DNA of 64,000 nucleotides from Luteimonas marina (GCF_007859325.1 NZ_VOHK01000002.1:496001-560000), one strand, 5' to 3'. Positions 48,644 through 60,818 are shown, counted from the stretch's first letter. Translations and numbers: made by a program. The notes: a model not told the origin generated them from the sequence alone.

Positions 48644-49579
48644 CTACGTGGCGATGACCTCGGCGCACGGCGCATTGACCGGCGTGACGTAGGCGCGCGC
48701 CTCGAAGCCGGCGTCGACGAAGCCCTGCCGCATCGCCGGCGCCGCGCGCTCCGCCGCGGCGCGCGAGTCGAACCACGCGAACGCGCTCGGCCCGCCGCCG
48801 GAAATGCTGGCGCCGAGGGCGCCAAGGTCCAGCGCCGCGGCCTTGACCTGCGCGAAGCCCGGGATCAGCGGTGCGCGCCGCGGCTCCACCAGCACGTCGT
48901 GCAGACCGTCGCGGAGCAGCGCCGCGTCGCCGCGCTGCAGGCCGAGCAGGAACTGCGCCAGGTGCGCGCTCTGCTCGACCAGCGCATGCAGTGGATACGG
49001 TTCGGCCAGCACCGCGCGCGAGCGGCGCGTCTCCAGCACCTGGTCCGGGTGCACCACCACCGCGTGCAGCCAGTCGGGTGCGTCGATGCGCAGTGCGCGG
49101 GTCGCCGTCGCCAGCGCCACGCCGCCGAGCAGCATCGGCGCGACGTTGTCGCCGTGGCGGCTGCCGCTGGAAATCGCCTCGCCGTCGAGCGCGAAGTCGT
49201 ACAGCGCCTCGCGCGACAGCGGCGCATCGAGCAGCGCGTTCGCGGCCACCAGCGCGGCGACGCAGGAGGCGGCCGAACCGCCGAGCCCGGAGCCCAGCGG
49301 GATGCCCTTGTCCAGTTCCAGCGCGAAGCCGTACGGCAGCGCCTGCCGCTCGCGCAGCGCGATCAGCGCGCCGCCGGCGGTGTTGCGCGCGGCCTCGAGC
49401 GGCAGCGTTTCGACGCCGGCGATGTCGCCGCGGATCGCCTCGATGCGCACCAGCGGTTCGTCGATCCGGCGCACCGTGGCGACATCGCGCGGCCCGGCGA
49501 TCGCATGCCCGAGCAGGTCGAAGCCGACGCCGATGTTGCCCACGCTCGCCGGGGCGAAGGCGGTTGCGGAACTGCTCAT
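48644..49579 (-). CDS. thrB: Homoserine kinase (GHMP family)
   Basis: This 311-residue enzyme phosphorylates homoserine. GHMP signatures are [15 protein letters not shown] at the N-terminus, the ATP loop [19 protein letters not shown] and the C-terminal [17 protein letters not shown]. The start codon overlaps the thrA stop by four bases (49576-49579). The operon order thrA-thrB-(repeat)-thrC matches other gammaproteobacteria. Confidence 0.96.
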   Translation of the reverse strand: MSSSATAFAPASVGNIGVGFDLLGHAIAGPRDVATVRRIDEPLVRIEAIRGDIAGVETLPLEAARNTAGGALIALRERQALPYGFALELDKGIPLGSGLGGSAASCVAALVAANALLDAPLSREALYDFALDGEAISSGSRHGDNVAPMLLGGVALATATRALRIDAPDWLHAVVVHPDQVLETRRSRAVLAEPYPLHALVEQSAHLAQFLLGLQRGDAALLRDGLHDVLVEPRRAPLIPGFAQVKAAALDLGALGASISGGGPSAFAWFDSRAAAERAAPAMRQGFVDAGFEARAYVTPVNAPCAEVIAT

Positions 49580-52134
49580 GCGTGCACGCCGACCCCGTTG
49601 CTGAGCGAATGCGCGATCGCGAGGATATCGCCGAACACGCCGGCGGCGGTGACCTGCGGGCCGGCGCCCGGGCCCTGCACCACCAGCGGATTGCTGGCAT
49701 AGCGCGTGGTGGTGAACTGCACCAGGTTGTCGGTCAGGCGGGTGTGGCGGCAGGCGTGCTCTCCGGGCAGCGCGACCACGCCCACGCGCGCACCGTTGCC
49801 GCGCGAGAGGTGGGCGATGTGGCGCAGCGCCAGCCCCTTCGCCTTCGCCGCCTCCAGCCGCGCCTGCATCGGCGCGTCGAGCTCCTCCAGCCGCGACAGG
49901 AACTCGTCGCGCGAGACCGTCTGCAGGTGCTCAGGCACCAGGCTTTCGATCGCGACGTCCTCCAGCGACAACTCCTGCCCCGCCTCGCGCGCGAGGATCA
50001 CCAGCTTGCGCGCCACGTCCAGGCCCGAGAGGTCGTCGCGCGGGTCGGGCTCGGTATAGCCCAGCTCGCGCGCTTCGCGCACCAGCGCCGAGAACGGGCG
50101 GCTGCCGTCGTAGCTGTTGAACAGCCAGGCCAGCGTGCCCGAGAGCATGCCGTCGATCGCCTGCACCTCGTCGCCGGTGTCGAGCAGGGTGCGCAGGGTC
50201 TGGATCACCGGCAGGCCGGCGCCGACGGTGGCCTCGTAGCGGAACTTCGCGCCGCTGCGCTCGGCCTCGCGGATCGCGACGTAGCGCTCCCAGTCGCCGC
50301 TGCCGGCGTGCTTGCTCGGCGTGACCACGTGGATGCCGGCGGCGATCCATTCCGGGTAGCGCCGCGCGACCGCGTCACTGCCGCTGCAGTCCACGATCAG
50401 CGCGTGCGGCAGGTGCTCGGCGCGCACGTGCGCGGCGAAGGCATCGGCGTCGAAGGCCGGCGTGCTCATGTCGGCCAGGCGGTCGACCGCCTCGTCGGGG
50501 TGGATCGCGAAATGGTCCAGCGCCATGTAGCCGCTGCTGGCCACGGCGCGCAGGCGCAGGTCGACCTGCGAGCTGGCGCGCAGCTTCGGCAGCACCGTCG
50601 CCATCTGCGACAGCAGCGCGCGCCCGACCTGGCCGGGGCCGATCAGGCCGATCGACACCGTCTGCGGCGACAGCCAGAACGCCGAATGCGCCGCGCGCAG
50701 GGCGCGGGTGGCGTCGGCGTCGGCGATCGCGACCGAGATGTTGCGCTCGCTCGCGCCCTGCGCGATCGCGCGGATGTTCACCCGCGCCTGCGCCAGCGCG
50801 GCGAACAGGCGCGCCGACACGCCGGGGATGCCGACCATGCCGTCGCCGACCGCGGCGAGGATCGCGATGCCCGGGGTGACGGTCACCGCCTGCGTGCGCG
50901 CGTCGGCCATCGCGTCGGCGAACGCCGCCTCCACCGCGGCGCGCGCGCGCTCGACCTGGCTGGCGCGCACCACGCAGCAGATCGAGTGCTCGGACGATCC
51001 CTGCGAGATCATCGTCACCGACACCCCGGCGCGGTGCAGCGCGGCGAACAGCTTCTCGGCGGTGCCGGGCACGCCGACCATGCCGTTGCCGACCAGCTCC
51101 AGCACCGCCATGTCGCGGACGATGGTCAGCCCCTTCACCGGCGAGAGTTCGGCATCGCCGTCCGGGTTGCGGGCGAGGATCCAGGTGCCGGGCGCGGCGG
51201 GATTGAGCGTGTTGCGGATGCACAGCGGGATGTCGCGCGACTGCACCGGCGCCATCGTCTGCGGGTGCAGCACCTTGGCGCCGAAGTAGGCCAGTTCGCA
51301 GGCCTCGGCGTAGGACATCGTCGGCAGCACCGTCGCGTCGGGCACCAGCCGCGGATCGGCCGAGAGCACGCCGTCGACGTCGGTCCAGATCAGCAGCTCG
51401 TCGGCGTCGAACAGGTTGGCGAAGATCGCCGCGGAATAGTCGCTGCCGTTGCGGCCGAGCGTGGTGCTGCGGCCATCGCGGTCGCGCGCGATGAAGCCGG
51501 TGATCACCACGCCCGCCGGCCGCTGGCGCGCACGCCAGTCGGCGAATTTCTCGCGCGAGGCCTCCCAGTCCACGCCCACGCCCATCTCGCCCGGATGCAC
51601 GACCAGCACCTCGCGCGCGTCGAGTCGCTGCCAGCCGCCGGATTCGCCGCCGAGCGCGGCCTGCGCCAGGCGCGAGGATGCGAGTTCGCCCAGGCCGTGC
51701 ACCTGCGCGACCAGCGGCGCGCTGTCGCCGCCGGCCGCGGCCAGCGCCAGCAGGTCGTCGCGCAGGCCGTCGAAGTCGCGCGCGATCGCGTCGCGCAGGC
51801 CGTGGCCGGCGTCGGGATCGATGGCGTCGGCGGTGAGCAGGTGGCGCTCGCGCAGCGCGTTCCAGTCCGCGCTCCAGTCCTGTCCGGACGCGGCCTGCTC
51901 GGCCATCGCCACCAGCGCGTTGGTGGTGCCGGCCATCGCCGAGACCACGACCGCGCGCACCTGCGCGCCGTCGTCGACCAGCGGCGCCAGCGCCTGGATG
52001 CGCGCGGCATCGGCGACGCTGCTGCCGCCGAACTTGTGCACGCGGGTGGAGCCGGCCGGGGCGATCGCCGCGAGCACGGAGGTGGCGGCGGAGGAAACGG
52101 CGTCACCGAGGACCTGGGATGGCGCGGACGACAT
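49576..52134 (-). CDS. thrA: Bifunctional aspartokinase I/homoserine dehydrogenase I
   Basis: This 852-residue fusion catalyses the first and third steps of threonine synthesis. The N-terminal aspartokinase has [16 protein letters not shown] and [17 protein letters not shown]. Two ACT repeats are in the middle (around [20 protein letters not shown] and [20 protein letters not shown]), where threonine feedback acts. The C-terminal homoserine dehydrogenase has [17 protein letters not shown] and [16 protein letters not shown]. The start [10 protein letters not shown] at 52134 is chosen; longer in-frame upstream extensions run into the leader. A Thr/Ile-rich leader peptide lies upstream. Confidence 0.97.
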   Translation of the reverse strand: MSSAPSQVLGDAVSSAATSVLAAIAPAGSTRVHKFGGSSVADAARIQALAPLVDDGAQVRAVVVSAMAGTTNALVAMAEQAASGQDWSADWNALRERHLLTADAIDPDAGHGLRDAIARDFDGLRDDLLALAAAGGDSAPLVAQVHGLGELASSRLAQAALGGESGGWQRLDAREVLVVHPGEMGVGVDWEASREKFADWRARQRPAGVVITGFIARDRDGRSTTLGRNGSDYSAAIFANLFDADELLIWTDVDGVLSADPRLVPDATVLPTMSYAEACELAYFGAKVLHPQTMAPVQSRDIPLCIRNTLNPAAPGTWILARNPDGDAELSPVKGLTIVRDMAVLELVGNGMVGVPGTAEKLFAALHRAGVSVTMISQGSSEHSICCVVRASQVERARAAVEAAFADAMADARTQAVTVTPGIAILAAVGDGMVGIPGVSARLFAALAQARVNIRAIAQGASERNISVAIADADATRALRAAHSAFWLSPQTVSIGLIGPGQVGRALLSQMATVLPKLRASSQVDLRLRAVASSGYMALDHFAIHPDEAVDRLADMSTPAFDADAFAAHVRAEHLPHALIVDCSGSDAVARRYPEWIAAGIHVVTPSKHAGSGDWERYVAIREAERSGAKFRYEATVGAGLPVIQTLRTLLDTGDEVQAIDGMLSGTLAWLFNSYDGSRPFSALVREARELGYTEPDPRDDLSGLDVARKLVILAREAGQELSLEDVAIESLVPEHLQTVSRDEFLSRLEELDAPMQARLEAAKAKGLALRHIAHLSRGNGARVGVVALPGEHACRHTRLTDNLVQFTTTRYASNPLVVQGPGAGPQVTAAGVFGDILAIAHSLSNGVGVHA

Positions 52135-52190
52135 GTTGGGGAAGCTCCGGTTGGGGCTCCGCGTCCGGTCGAGGTGGGAGGCCGTGCGGC

Positions 52191-52211
52191 CCGCACCCGG
52201 ATCGGGTGCGG
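52191..52211 (-). promoter_or_regulatory. Leader hairpin of the thr operon
   Basis: A perfect 9-bp stem CCGCACCCG / CGGGTGCGG with a 3-nt loop lies 15 nt after the leader-peptide stop codon and 57 nt before thrA. Downstream bases are GC-rich without a T-tract, so it may be an antiterminator/pause hairpin or one part of an attenuator rather than a full terminator. Confidence 0.5.
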
Positions 52212-52225
52212 AGCGGCGTGATCGA

Positions 52226-52351
52226 TCAGTCCTGCACGCGCGTCCGCACCCCGGCCCGAATGGTGCCGGTGGTGGTAATCGTCGCAATCGCAACCGTCTG
52301 CACGTGCGGTGCATCGATGCGGAAGGCGGCAATGGCGTGGACGTTCGACAT
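52226..52351 (-). CDS. thrL: thr operon leader peptide (attenuator)
   Basis: A 41-codon reading frame upstream of thrA ends with a regulatory cluster of threonine and isoleucine codons, read as IATITTTGTI. This is the hallmark of thr attenuation leader peptides, compared with the TTITITT-type runs of E. coli ThrL. A hairpin follows at 52191-52211. Stalling of the ribosome at these codons when charged tRNA-Thr or tRNA-Ile is scarce would favour transcription into thrABC. The exact start is uncertain; ATG at 52351 is used, but a later GTG would also cover the regulatory codons. Confidence 0.65.
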   Translation of the reverse strand: MSNVHAIAAFRIDAPHVQTVAIATITTTGTIRAGVRTRVQD

Positions 52352-52713
52352 GGGGCGCCATGAATACCGGACGATGGTGCGGCGCGTCAAGCGTCGGCGT
52401 GGGTTGCATCGGCAACCATCCTCATCGCGGCGCAAAGGTGTGCGGAGAACGGCAACGGGCAAACATAAAGCCTGTCATTTCGACCGCAGGGAGAAATCTG
52501 CTTCCTGCGTTCCGGAGGGGAGATTTCTCCCTGCGGTCGAAATGACAGGGGCATGGGCGCGGACAGGGGTGACGGCACCGGCACGGACGAGGGATGGGCG
52601 GCCGGTTCCGGCGCCCTGCGCCGGCCCGATTGTGACGATGCGCGGAATTCGTCCTATGCTCGGCCCCGCGAGCGACCGCCGGCGCGACCGGCCAGCCAGC
52701 CACAGGGGACGCT
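52352..52713. other. Divergent region between the thr leader and the oxidoreductase operon
   Basis: It contains the inverted repeat 52471-52549 and GC-rich flanks. A TATGCT hexamer at about 52655 could be a -10 element for the operon that starts at 52714. No gene is supported. Confidence 0.5.
52471..52549. repeat. Inverted repeat, GTCATTTCGACCG family
   Basis: The arms of 29 bp (CCTGTCATTTCGACCGCAGG...AAATCT) are identical to those of the copy at 21305-21382; only the loop differs. It lies between two divergent transcription units. Confidence 0.88.
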
Positions 52714-54555
52714 GTGAAGCCGACCGACATCCGCAATCCCGACACCTTCCACAAGGTCGTCGACTGCCAGTGGGCCTGTCCCGCGCACACCCCGGTTCCC
52801 GAATACATCCGCCTGATCGCCGCCGGCCGCTACGCCGACGCCTACATGGTGAACTGGCGCAGCAACGTCTTCCCCGGGATCCTCGGCCGCACCTGCGACC
52901 GGCCCTGCGAGCCCGCCTGCCGCCGCGGCCGGGTGGAGGAGAACAACGGCCCGCCGTCGATGCGCGACAAGCCCGAGCCGGTGGCGATCTGCCGGCTCAA
53001 GCGCGTGGCCGCCGACCACAAGGGCGACGTCGGTGCGCGCATGCCGAAGCCGCCCGCGCAAGGCAACGGCCGCCGCATCGCCTGCGTCGGCGCCGGGCCG
53101 TCGTCTCTGACCGTGGCCCGCGACCTCGCGCCGCTGGGCTACGCCGTCACCGTGTTCGAGGCCGATCCCAAGGCCGGCGGCTTCATGCGCACCCAGGTGC
53201 CGCGCTTCCGCCTGCCCGAGGCGGTGATCGACGAGGAGACCGGCTACATCCTCGACATCGGCGTGGAATTCGTCGGCGACACGCGGGTCGAATCGATGCG
53301 CGCGCTGCTCGAACAGGGATACGACGCGGTCTTCGTCGGCAGCGGCGCGCCGCGCGGGCGCGACCTCGACCTGCCGGGGCGGAAAGAGTGCGCGGCCAGC
53401 ATCCACGTCGGCCTCGACTGGCTGGCCAACGTCTACTTCGGCCACGTCACCCGCGTCGGTCGTCGGGTGCTGGTGCTCGGCGGCGGCAACACCGCGATGG
53501 ACTGCTGCCGCTCGGCGCGGCGGCTGGGCGGGGAAGAAGTCACCGTCGTCGTTCGCTCGGGCTTCGACGAGATGAAGGCCAGCCCCTGGGAGAAGGAGGA
53601 CGCGATGCACGAGGGCATCCCGATCCTCGACTTCCGCGTGCCCAAGGCCTTCGAACACGCCAGCGGCCGCCTGACCGGCATGCGCTTCGAGCGCGTGCGC
53701 GCCGAGTACGACGAGCGCGGGCGCCGCAGGCTGGTGCCGACCGGCGAGCCCGACGAGGTGATTCCCTGCGACGAGGTGCTGATCGCGGTCGGCCAGGAGA
53801 ACGCCTTCCCCTGGATCGAGCGCGACCTCGGCATCGACTTCGACGAGTGGGGCATGCCGGTGGTCGACAAGGTCACCCACCAGTCGACCCTGCCGAAGGT
53901 GCTGTTCGGCGGCGACGCCGCCTTCGGACCGAAGAACATCATCTGGGCGGTGGCCCACGGCCATGCCGCGGCGATCTCGATCGACCGCCTGCTCGAAGGC
54001 GCCGATCCGAAGGACCGCCCCGCGCCCGGCGTCACCCTGGAGTCGCAGAAGATGGGCATCCACGAGTGGCGCTACGACAACGCGGTCTCGCCCGACGAGC
54101 GCTTCGCGGTGCCGTGGTCGGAGGCGGCGAAGAAGCTCGACAGCATGGACGTCGAGGTCGAGCTCGGCTTCGACGCCGCCACCGCCTGGAAGGAGACCCA
54201 GCGTTGCCTCAACTGCGACGTGCAGACGGTCTTCGCCCGCGACAAGTGCATCGAATGCGACGCCTGCGTCGACATCTGCCCGACCGACTGCATCAGCTTC
54301 ACCGCCAACGGCGACGAGGCCGAACTGCGCACCCGGCTGACCGCGCCGGCGCTCAACGCCGGGCAGCCGCTGTACGTCTCCGAACCGCTGAAGACGACGC
54401 GGGTGATGGTCAAGGACGAGGACGTCTGCCTGCACTGCGGCCTTTGCGCCGAGCGCTGTCCCACCGGCGCCTGGGACATGCAGAAGTTCCTGCTGCAGGA
54501 GACGTACGCCGGCGGCTGCGGCTGCGGCGAGGCGGCGTCGAAGGAGGCGGCATGA
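52714..54555 (+). CDS. FAD/NAD(P)- and Fe-S-dependent oxidoreductase subunit of a 2-oxoacid:ferredoxin oxidoreductase
   Basis: This 613-residue protein starts at a GTG. It resembles the GltD/NADPH-glutamate-synthase small subunit fused to a ferredoxin domain. The N-terminal cysteine motifs are CQWACPAHTP and CDRPCEPAC. Two dinucleotide-binding motifs follow (RIACVGAGPSSLTVARDLA and RVLVLGGGNTAMDCCRSA). The C-terminus carries two Cys-rich [4Fe-4S] clusters (CIECDACVDICPTDC and CLHCGLCAERCPTG) and ends GGCGCGEAASKEAA. It precedes the alpha and beta subunits of an oxoacid:ferredoxin oxidoreductase, so it probably links that enzyme to NAD(P)H in place of a separate ferredoxin. Confidence 0.88.
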   Translation: MKPTDIRNPDTFHKVVDCQWACPAHTPVPEYIRLIAAGRYADAYMVNWRSNVFPGILGRTCDRPCEPACRRGRVEENNGPPSMRDKPEPVAICRLKRVAADHKGDVGARMPKPPAQGNGRRIACVGAGPSSLTVARDLAPLGYAVTVFEADPKAGGFMRTQVPRFRLPEAVIDEETGYILDIGVEFVGDTRVESMRALLEQGYDAVFVGSGAPRGRDLDLPGRKECAASIHVGLDWLANVYFGHVTRVGRRVLVLGGGNTAMDCCRSARRLGGEEVTVVVRSGFDEMKASPWEKEDAMHEGIPILDFRVPKAFEHASGRLTGMRFERVRAEYDERGRRRLVPTGEPDEVIPCDEVLIAVGQENAFPWIERDLGIDFDEWGMPVVDKVTHQSTLPKVLFGGDAAFGPKNIIWAVAHGHAAAISIDRLLEGADPKDRPAPGVTLESQKMGIHEWRYDNAVSPDERFAVPWSEAAKKLDSMDVEVELGFDAATAWKETQRCLNCDVQTVFARDKCIECDACVDICPTDCISFTANGDEAELRTRLTAPALNAGQPLYVSEPLKTTRVMVKDEDVCLHCGLCAERCPTGAWDMQKFLLQETYAGGCGCGEAASKEAA

Positions 54556-54583
54556 CTCCGGGAACCACGGAATGCCCCCCGGT

Positions 54584-54747
54584 CGTCATCCCGGCGCAAG
54601 CCGGGATCCATTTTGATTTCCTGCCGGGAGCGAAAGGAGCAAGATCAAGATGGATGACTCGCTGCGCTCGCCCTCCGGGCCATTCGCCGTGGCGAATGTT
54701 CGCTTCGGCCTCCGGCCTGCGCAGTCCTGCTTTCGCAGGAATGACGG
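54584..54747. repeat. Palindromic repeat, CATCCCGGCGCAAGCC variant
   Basis: The left part GTCATCCCGGCGCAAGCCGG...ATCCATTTTG and a distant right arm CCTGCTTTCGCAGGAATGAC enclose a roughly 110-nt spacer. The element fills the 229-nt gap between the first two genes of the oxidoreductase operon and contains no supported ORF. Confidence 0.75.
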
Positions 54748-54784
54748 CAAGTGCAAGCATGGCGACGGGCAAAGGGGGCGCCGC

Positions 54785-56626
54785 ATGACCCCCGCCCACG
54801 CGCCACTGCAGTCGGTCAATGATTTCGTCGTCAAGTTCGCCAACGTCAACGGCTCGGGCTCGGCCTCGGCCAACGAACTGTTCGCCAAGGCGATCCTGCG
54901 CATGGGCGTGCCGGTCAGCCCGCGCAACATCTTCCCGTCGAACATCCAGGGCCTGCCGACCTGGTACGAGGTGCGGGTGAGCGAGGCCGGCTGGCTGGGC
55001 CGGCGCGGCGGCGTCGACCTGATGGTGGCGATGAACCCGCAGACCTGGGATGCCGACGTCGCCGAGATCGAACCGGGCGGCTACCTGTTCCACGACAGCA
55101 GCAAGCCGGTCCCGCGCGCGCGCCTGCGCGACGACATCACCGTGATCGGCGTGCCGCTGACCGAACTCTGCAACGCCGCCTGGGACGATCCGCGCCAGCG
55201 CCAGCTGTTCAAGAACATCATGTACGTCGGCGCGCTGGCGGCCCTGCTGGACATCGACATGGGCGCGGTCGAGACCCTGGTCGGCGAGCAGTACAAGGCC
55301 AAGCCGAAGCTGCAGGCGCCGAACGTCGAGGCCCTGCACCTGGGGCGCGACTGGGTGGCGGCCCACCTGCCGCATCCCATCGGCCTGCGCGTGCAGGCCG
55401 CGGACGCGGTCGGCGACCGGATCTTCGTCGACGGCAACGATGCGGCCGCGCTCGGCTGCGTCTACGGCGGCGCCACGGTCTGCGCCTGGTATCCGATCAC
55501 CCCCTCGTCCTCGCTGGCCGAAGGCTTCGACAGGTACTGCCGCAGGTTTCGTGTCGATGCCGACGGCAAGGCGCGCCATGCCATCCTCCAGGCCGAGGAC
55601 GAGATCGCCTCGATCGGCATGGTGGTCGGCGCCGGCTGGAACGGCGCGCGCGCCTTCACCACCACCTCGGGCCCGGGCGTGTCGCTGATGAACGAATTCA
55701 TCGGCCTGGCCTACTTCGCCGAGATCCCGGTGACCATCATCGACGTGCAGCGCGGCGGCCCGTCCACCGGCATGCCCACGCGCACCCAGCAGTCCGACGT
55801 GCTCGCCTGCGCCTTCGCCTCGCACGGCGACACCAGGCACGTGCTGCTGCTGCCCGAGGATCCGCGCGAGTGCTTCGACTTCTCGGCCGCGGCGCTCGAC
55901 CTCGCCGACCGGCTGCAGACGCCGGTGTTCGTGCTCACCGACCTCGACATCGGCATGAACCAGCGCCTGTGCGCGCCGTTCGAATGGGACGATGCGCGCG
56001 GCTACGACCGCGGCAAGGTGATGAGCGCCGAAGACCTGGAGTCGGGTCGCGAGTTCGCCCGCTACAAGGACGTCGACGGCGACGGCATCCCGTGGCGGAC
56101 CTGGCCGGGGACGCATCCGGACAAGGGCGCGTACTTCACCCGCGGCACCTCGCGCAATCCGCAGGCGCAGTATTCCGAGCGCGGCCCGGACTACGTCTAC
56201 AACATGCAGCGCCTGCTGCAGAAGTTCGACACCGCGAAGTCGCTGGTGCCGCAGCCGGTGCTGGCGCCGGCCGGACTGCCCACGCGCTTCGGCGCGATCT
56301 TCTACGGCTCGACCAGCCCGGCGATGGCCGAGGCGGTCGAACAGCTGCGCGAGGCCGGCGTGGCGCTGGACACGCTGCGCGTGCGCGCGTATCCGTTCCC
56401 GGATTCCGTGCGCGCGTTCATCGACGGCCACGAACAGGTGTTCGTGGTCGAACAGAACCGCGACGGCCAGCTGCGGCTGCTGCTGGTCGACGCCTTCGGC
56501 ACCGATCCCGCGCGCCTGATCGCGCTGCTGCACTACGACGGCACCCCGATCACCGCGCGCTTCATCAGCGGCGCGATCCTTGAGCACCTGCAGCCGCATG
56601 CGCGGCGGAAGGAGAAGGTGGCATGA
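54785..56626 (+). CDS. 2-oxoacid:ferredoxin oxidoreductase, fused gamma-alpha subunit
   Basis: This 613-residue protein fuses the gamma domain (about residues 1-190, including SGSASANELFAKAILRMGV) to the alpha domain. The alpha domain contains WYPITPSSSLAEGFD, EDEIASIGMVVGAGWNGARA and the VQRGGPSTGMPTRTQQSD stretch. Alpha/gamma fusions are typical of KorA-type 2-oxoglutarate or branched-chain oxoacid oxidoreductases in aerobes. Together with the beta subunit (56623-57678) it would bind TPP and decarboxylate the oxoacid to acyl-CoA while reducing Fe-S clusters. Stop and beta start overlap by four bases. The substrate is not certain. Confidence 0.88.
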   Translation: MTPAHAPLQSVNDFVVKFANVNGSGSASANELFAKAILRMGVPVSPRNIFPSNIQGLPTWYEVRVSEAGWLGRRGGVDLMVAMNPQTWDADVAEIEPGGYLFHDSSKPVPRARLRDDITVIGVPLTELCNAAWDDPRQRQLFKNIMYVGALAALLDIDMGAVETLVGEQYKAKPKLQAPNVEALHLGRDWVAAHLPHPIGLRVQAADAVGDRIFVDGNDAAALGCVYGGATVCAWYPITPSSSLAEGFDRYCRRFRVDADGKARHAILQAEDEIASIGMVVGAGWNGARAFTTTSGPGVSLMNEFIGLAYFAEIPVTIIDVQRGGPSTGMPTRTQQSDVLACAFASHGDTRHVLLLPEDPRECFDFSAAALDLADRLQTPVFVLTDLDIGMNQRLCAPFEWDDARGYDRGKVMSAEDLESGREFARYKDVDGDGIPWRTWPGTHPDKGAYFTRGTSRNPQAQYSERGPDYVYNMQRLLQKFDTAKSLVPQPVLAPAGLPTRFGAIFYGSTSPAMAEAVEQLREAGVALDTLRVRAYPFPDSVRAFIDGHEQVFVVEQNRDGQLRLLLVDAFGTDPARLIALLHYDGTPITARFISGAILEHLQPHARRKEKVA

Positions 56627-57678
56627 CCTGGCTCGCCAAGCCCCGCCTCCACCATCCGACCCTGCCCTGCAACGCCATCGGCTTCACCCGCCGCGACTAC
56701 GAGGGCAAGATCAGCACCCTGTGCGCCGGCTGCGGCCACGACTCGATCTCCGCGGCGATCATCCAGGCCTGCTGGGAGCTCGACATCCAGCCGCACCGCA
56801 TCGCCAAGCTCTCGGGCATCGGCTGCAGCTCGAAGACGCCGGACTACTTCCTCGGCCAGTCGCACGGCTTCAACACCGTGCACGGGCGCATGCCCTCGGT
56901 GCTGACCGGCGCCAACCTCGCCAACCGTTTGCTGACCTACCTCGGCGTCTCCGGCGACGGCGACTCGGCGTCCATCGGCATCGGCCAGTTCGTGCACGCC
57001 ATCCGCCGCGGCGTGGACATGACCTACATCGTCGAGAACAACGGCGTCTACGGCCTGACCAAGGGCCAGTTCTCGGCCACCGCCGACCAGGGCTCGGTGT
57101 CGAAGAAGGGCGTGGCCAACGCCGACAGCCCGCTGGACATGGTGACGATGGCGCTGCAGCTGGGCGCCAGCTACGTCGGCCGCGGCTTCTCCGGCGACAA
57201 GCGGCAGTTGGTGCCGCTGATCAAGGGCGCGCTGTCGCACCGGGGCGCGGCCTTCCTCGACGTGATCAGCCCCTGCGTGGCCTTCAACAACCACGCTGGC
57301 AGCACCAGGAGCTACGACCACGTGCGCGAACACAACGAGGCGGTCAACCGCCTGGACGTGATGACGCCGCGGGCGGCGATCGAACTGGAGCAGGCGCCCG
57401 GCAGCACCATCGACGTGCCCCAGCACGACGGCAGCGTGCTGCGCCTGCACAAGCTCGACGCCGGCTACGACCCGCGCGACCGGATCGCCGCGCTGAACCT
57501 GATCCAGCAGCGCCACGCGCGCGGCGAGCTGGCGACCGGACTGCTGTTCGTGGACCCCGCCGCGGACGACCTCCACGGCCACCTCCGCACCGTGGACACG
57601 CCGCTGAACGCGCTCGGGCCCGCCGAGCTGTGCCCGGGGGCGGCGGCGCTGGCGAAGATCAACGCCGCCCTGCGCTGA
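56623..57678 (+). CDS. 2-oxoacid:ferredoxin oxidoreductase, beta subunit
   Basis: This 351-residue subunit carries the TPP and proximal Fe-S sites. It shows LCAGCGHDSISAAI, GIGCSSKTPDYF and the TPP-binding GDGDSASIGIGQFVHAIRRG through ENNGVYGLTKGQFS. A fourth cluster-ligand cysteine is in DVISPCVAFNNH. The pattern is that of KorB-type beta subunits. It is the last gene of the operon; 38 nt after its stop codon the TPP riboswitch of thiC begins. That is notable because TPP is also this enzyme's cofactor. Confidence 0.93.
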   Translation: MTWLAKPRLHHPTLPCNAIGFTRRDYEGKISTLCAGCGHDSISAAIIQACWELDIQPHRIAKLSGIGCSSKTPDYFLGQSHGFNTVHGRMPSVLTGANLANRLLTYLGVSGDGDSASIGIGQFVHAIRRGVDMTYIVENNGVYGLTKGQFSATADQGSVSKKGVANADSPLDMVTMALQLGASYVGRGFSGDKRQLVPLIKGALSHRGAAFLDVISPCVAFNNHAGSTRSYDHVREHNEAVNRLDVMTPRAAIELEQAPGSTIDVPQHDGSVLRLHKLDAGYDPRDRIAALNLIQQRHARGELATGLLFVDPAADDLHGHLRTVDTPLNALGPAELCPGAAALAKINAALR

Positions 57679-57716
57679 GGCTGGCCCGAAGGCCCGCCGC
57701 ATGGTCAAATGACGCC

Positions 57717-59832
<2,116 letters not shown>

Positions 59833-59893
59833 CCTGCGCGGCGGCAGGAAAAGGGTTCTTCTCCCAATCAAGGGAACAGCCCGGAGCAACGCC

Positions 59894-59966
59894 GTCATTT
59901 CGACCGCAGGGAGAAATCTTCTCCCCGCGCGCCGGAGACGGGATTTCTCCCTGCGGTCGAAATGAC
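59894..59966. repeat. Inverted repeat, GTCATTTCGACCG family
   Basis: Arms of about 24 bp (GTCATTTCGACCGCAGGGAG plus AAAT) flank a 26-nt loop. It lies 62 nt after the thiC stop and probably acts as a transcript-end hairpin. Confidence 0.87.
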
Positions 59967-60090
59967 AATTTTCTGCGTGCAAGCGCCGTTCGTCCGCCGC
60001 CGGATGCCGCCGACGGCCGCGGAGGGGAGTATTCATCCGGCGTAGCGCCGCGCGTGCTAGCGTCCGCGGGACCGACAGGAGGGAATGGCC

Positions 60091-60684
60091 ATGACCACGT
60101 TTCGCGCCGCAGCATGGATCTTCGGGCTGGCGACGGCCGCCCTGCTGGCCGCCTGCGCCACCGGTCCGCGCATCACCACCGAGGCCGATCCGGAAGCGGA
60201 TTTCGCCCGCTACCGCAGCTTCGGCTTCTACGCGCCGCTGGCGATCGAGAAGGAAGGCTACAGCTCCGCGGCCAGCGAGCGGATGAAGGCCGCGGCCCGC
60301 GCGCAGATGGAGTCGCGCGGCTACGTGTTCACCACCGACCAGCCGGACCTGTGGCTGAACATCAATGCCTACACCCAGCAGCGCACCGACGTCAGCACCA
60401 TGCCGAGCGTCGACTACGCCTACTACTACAGCTATCGCGCCCGCGGCTACTACGTGGTGCCGTACTGGCGCGACCGCACCGACGTCTACCGCTACACCGA
60501 GGGCACGCTGAACGTCGACCTGGTCGACGCCGCGCGCAACCGGCTGGTGTGGGAAGGCATCGCCGTCGGCCGCGTGACCAAGCACAAGACCCCGGCCGAC
60601 CGCGACGCGCGCATCGACAGCACCATGGCCGAGATCTTCGCGCAGTATCCCTACAGCGCCGGTTCGGTGCCTGCGCCGCGGTAG
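60091..60684 (+). CDS. DUF4136 lipoprotein
   Basis: This 197-residue protein has a lipoprotein signal (AWIFGLATAALLAAC, lipobox LAAC). The DUF4136 pattern follows: PEADFARYRSFGFYAP, ERMKAAARAQMESRGYVF and a Tyr-rich stretch DYAYYYSYRARGYYVVPYW. The end includes RLVWEGIAVGRVTK. Of two in-frame ATGs the second is chosen, since AGGAGG is 8 nt before it and only 2 nt before the first. It is predicted to sit in the outer or inner membrane facing the periplasm; the function is unknown. Confidence 0.85.
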   Translation: MTTFRAAAWIFGLATAALLAACATGPRITTEADPEADFARYRSFGFYAPLAIEKEGYSSAASERMKAAARAQMESRGYVFTTDQPDLWLNINAYTQQRTDVSTMPSVDYAYYYSYRARGYYVVPYWRDRTDVYRYTEGTLNVDLVDAARNRLVWEGIAVGRVTKHKTPADRDARIDSTMAEIFAQYPYSAGSVPAPR

Positions 60685-60818
60685 GCGGATACGGATGGGC
60701 GGCGGCGCCCTTGCGGGGCTGCCTCCATTCCAGTCCTCCTCCGCAAGCTGAGAGAGGCCATTAAGGCAGTGGCTGCCTGCTCTCGCGCAGTCCTTCATCG
60801 GTTCCACATTCTGGCCGC

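Noticed and set aside
52191..52211. Thr leader hairpin as a classical Rho-independent terminator.
   Set aside because: The stem is good but no T-tract follows on the minus strand; it is reported only as a leader hairpin.
60685..60818. A possible tRNA or small RNA in the gap after the DUF4136 gene.
   Set aside because: The sequence folds locally but shows no tRNA T-loop/anticodon layout and no match to a known RNA family that could be recognised by eye.
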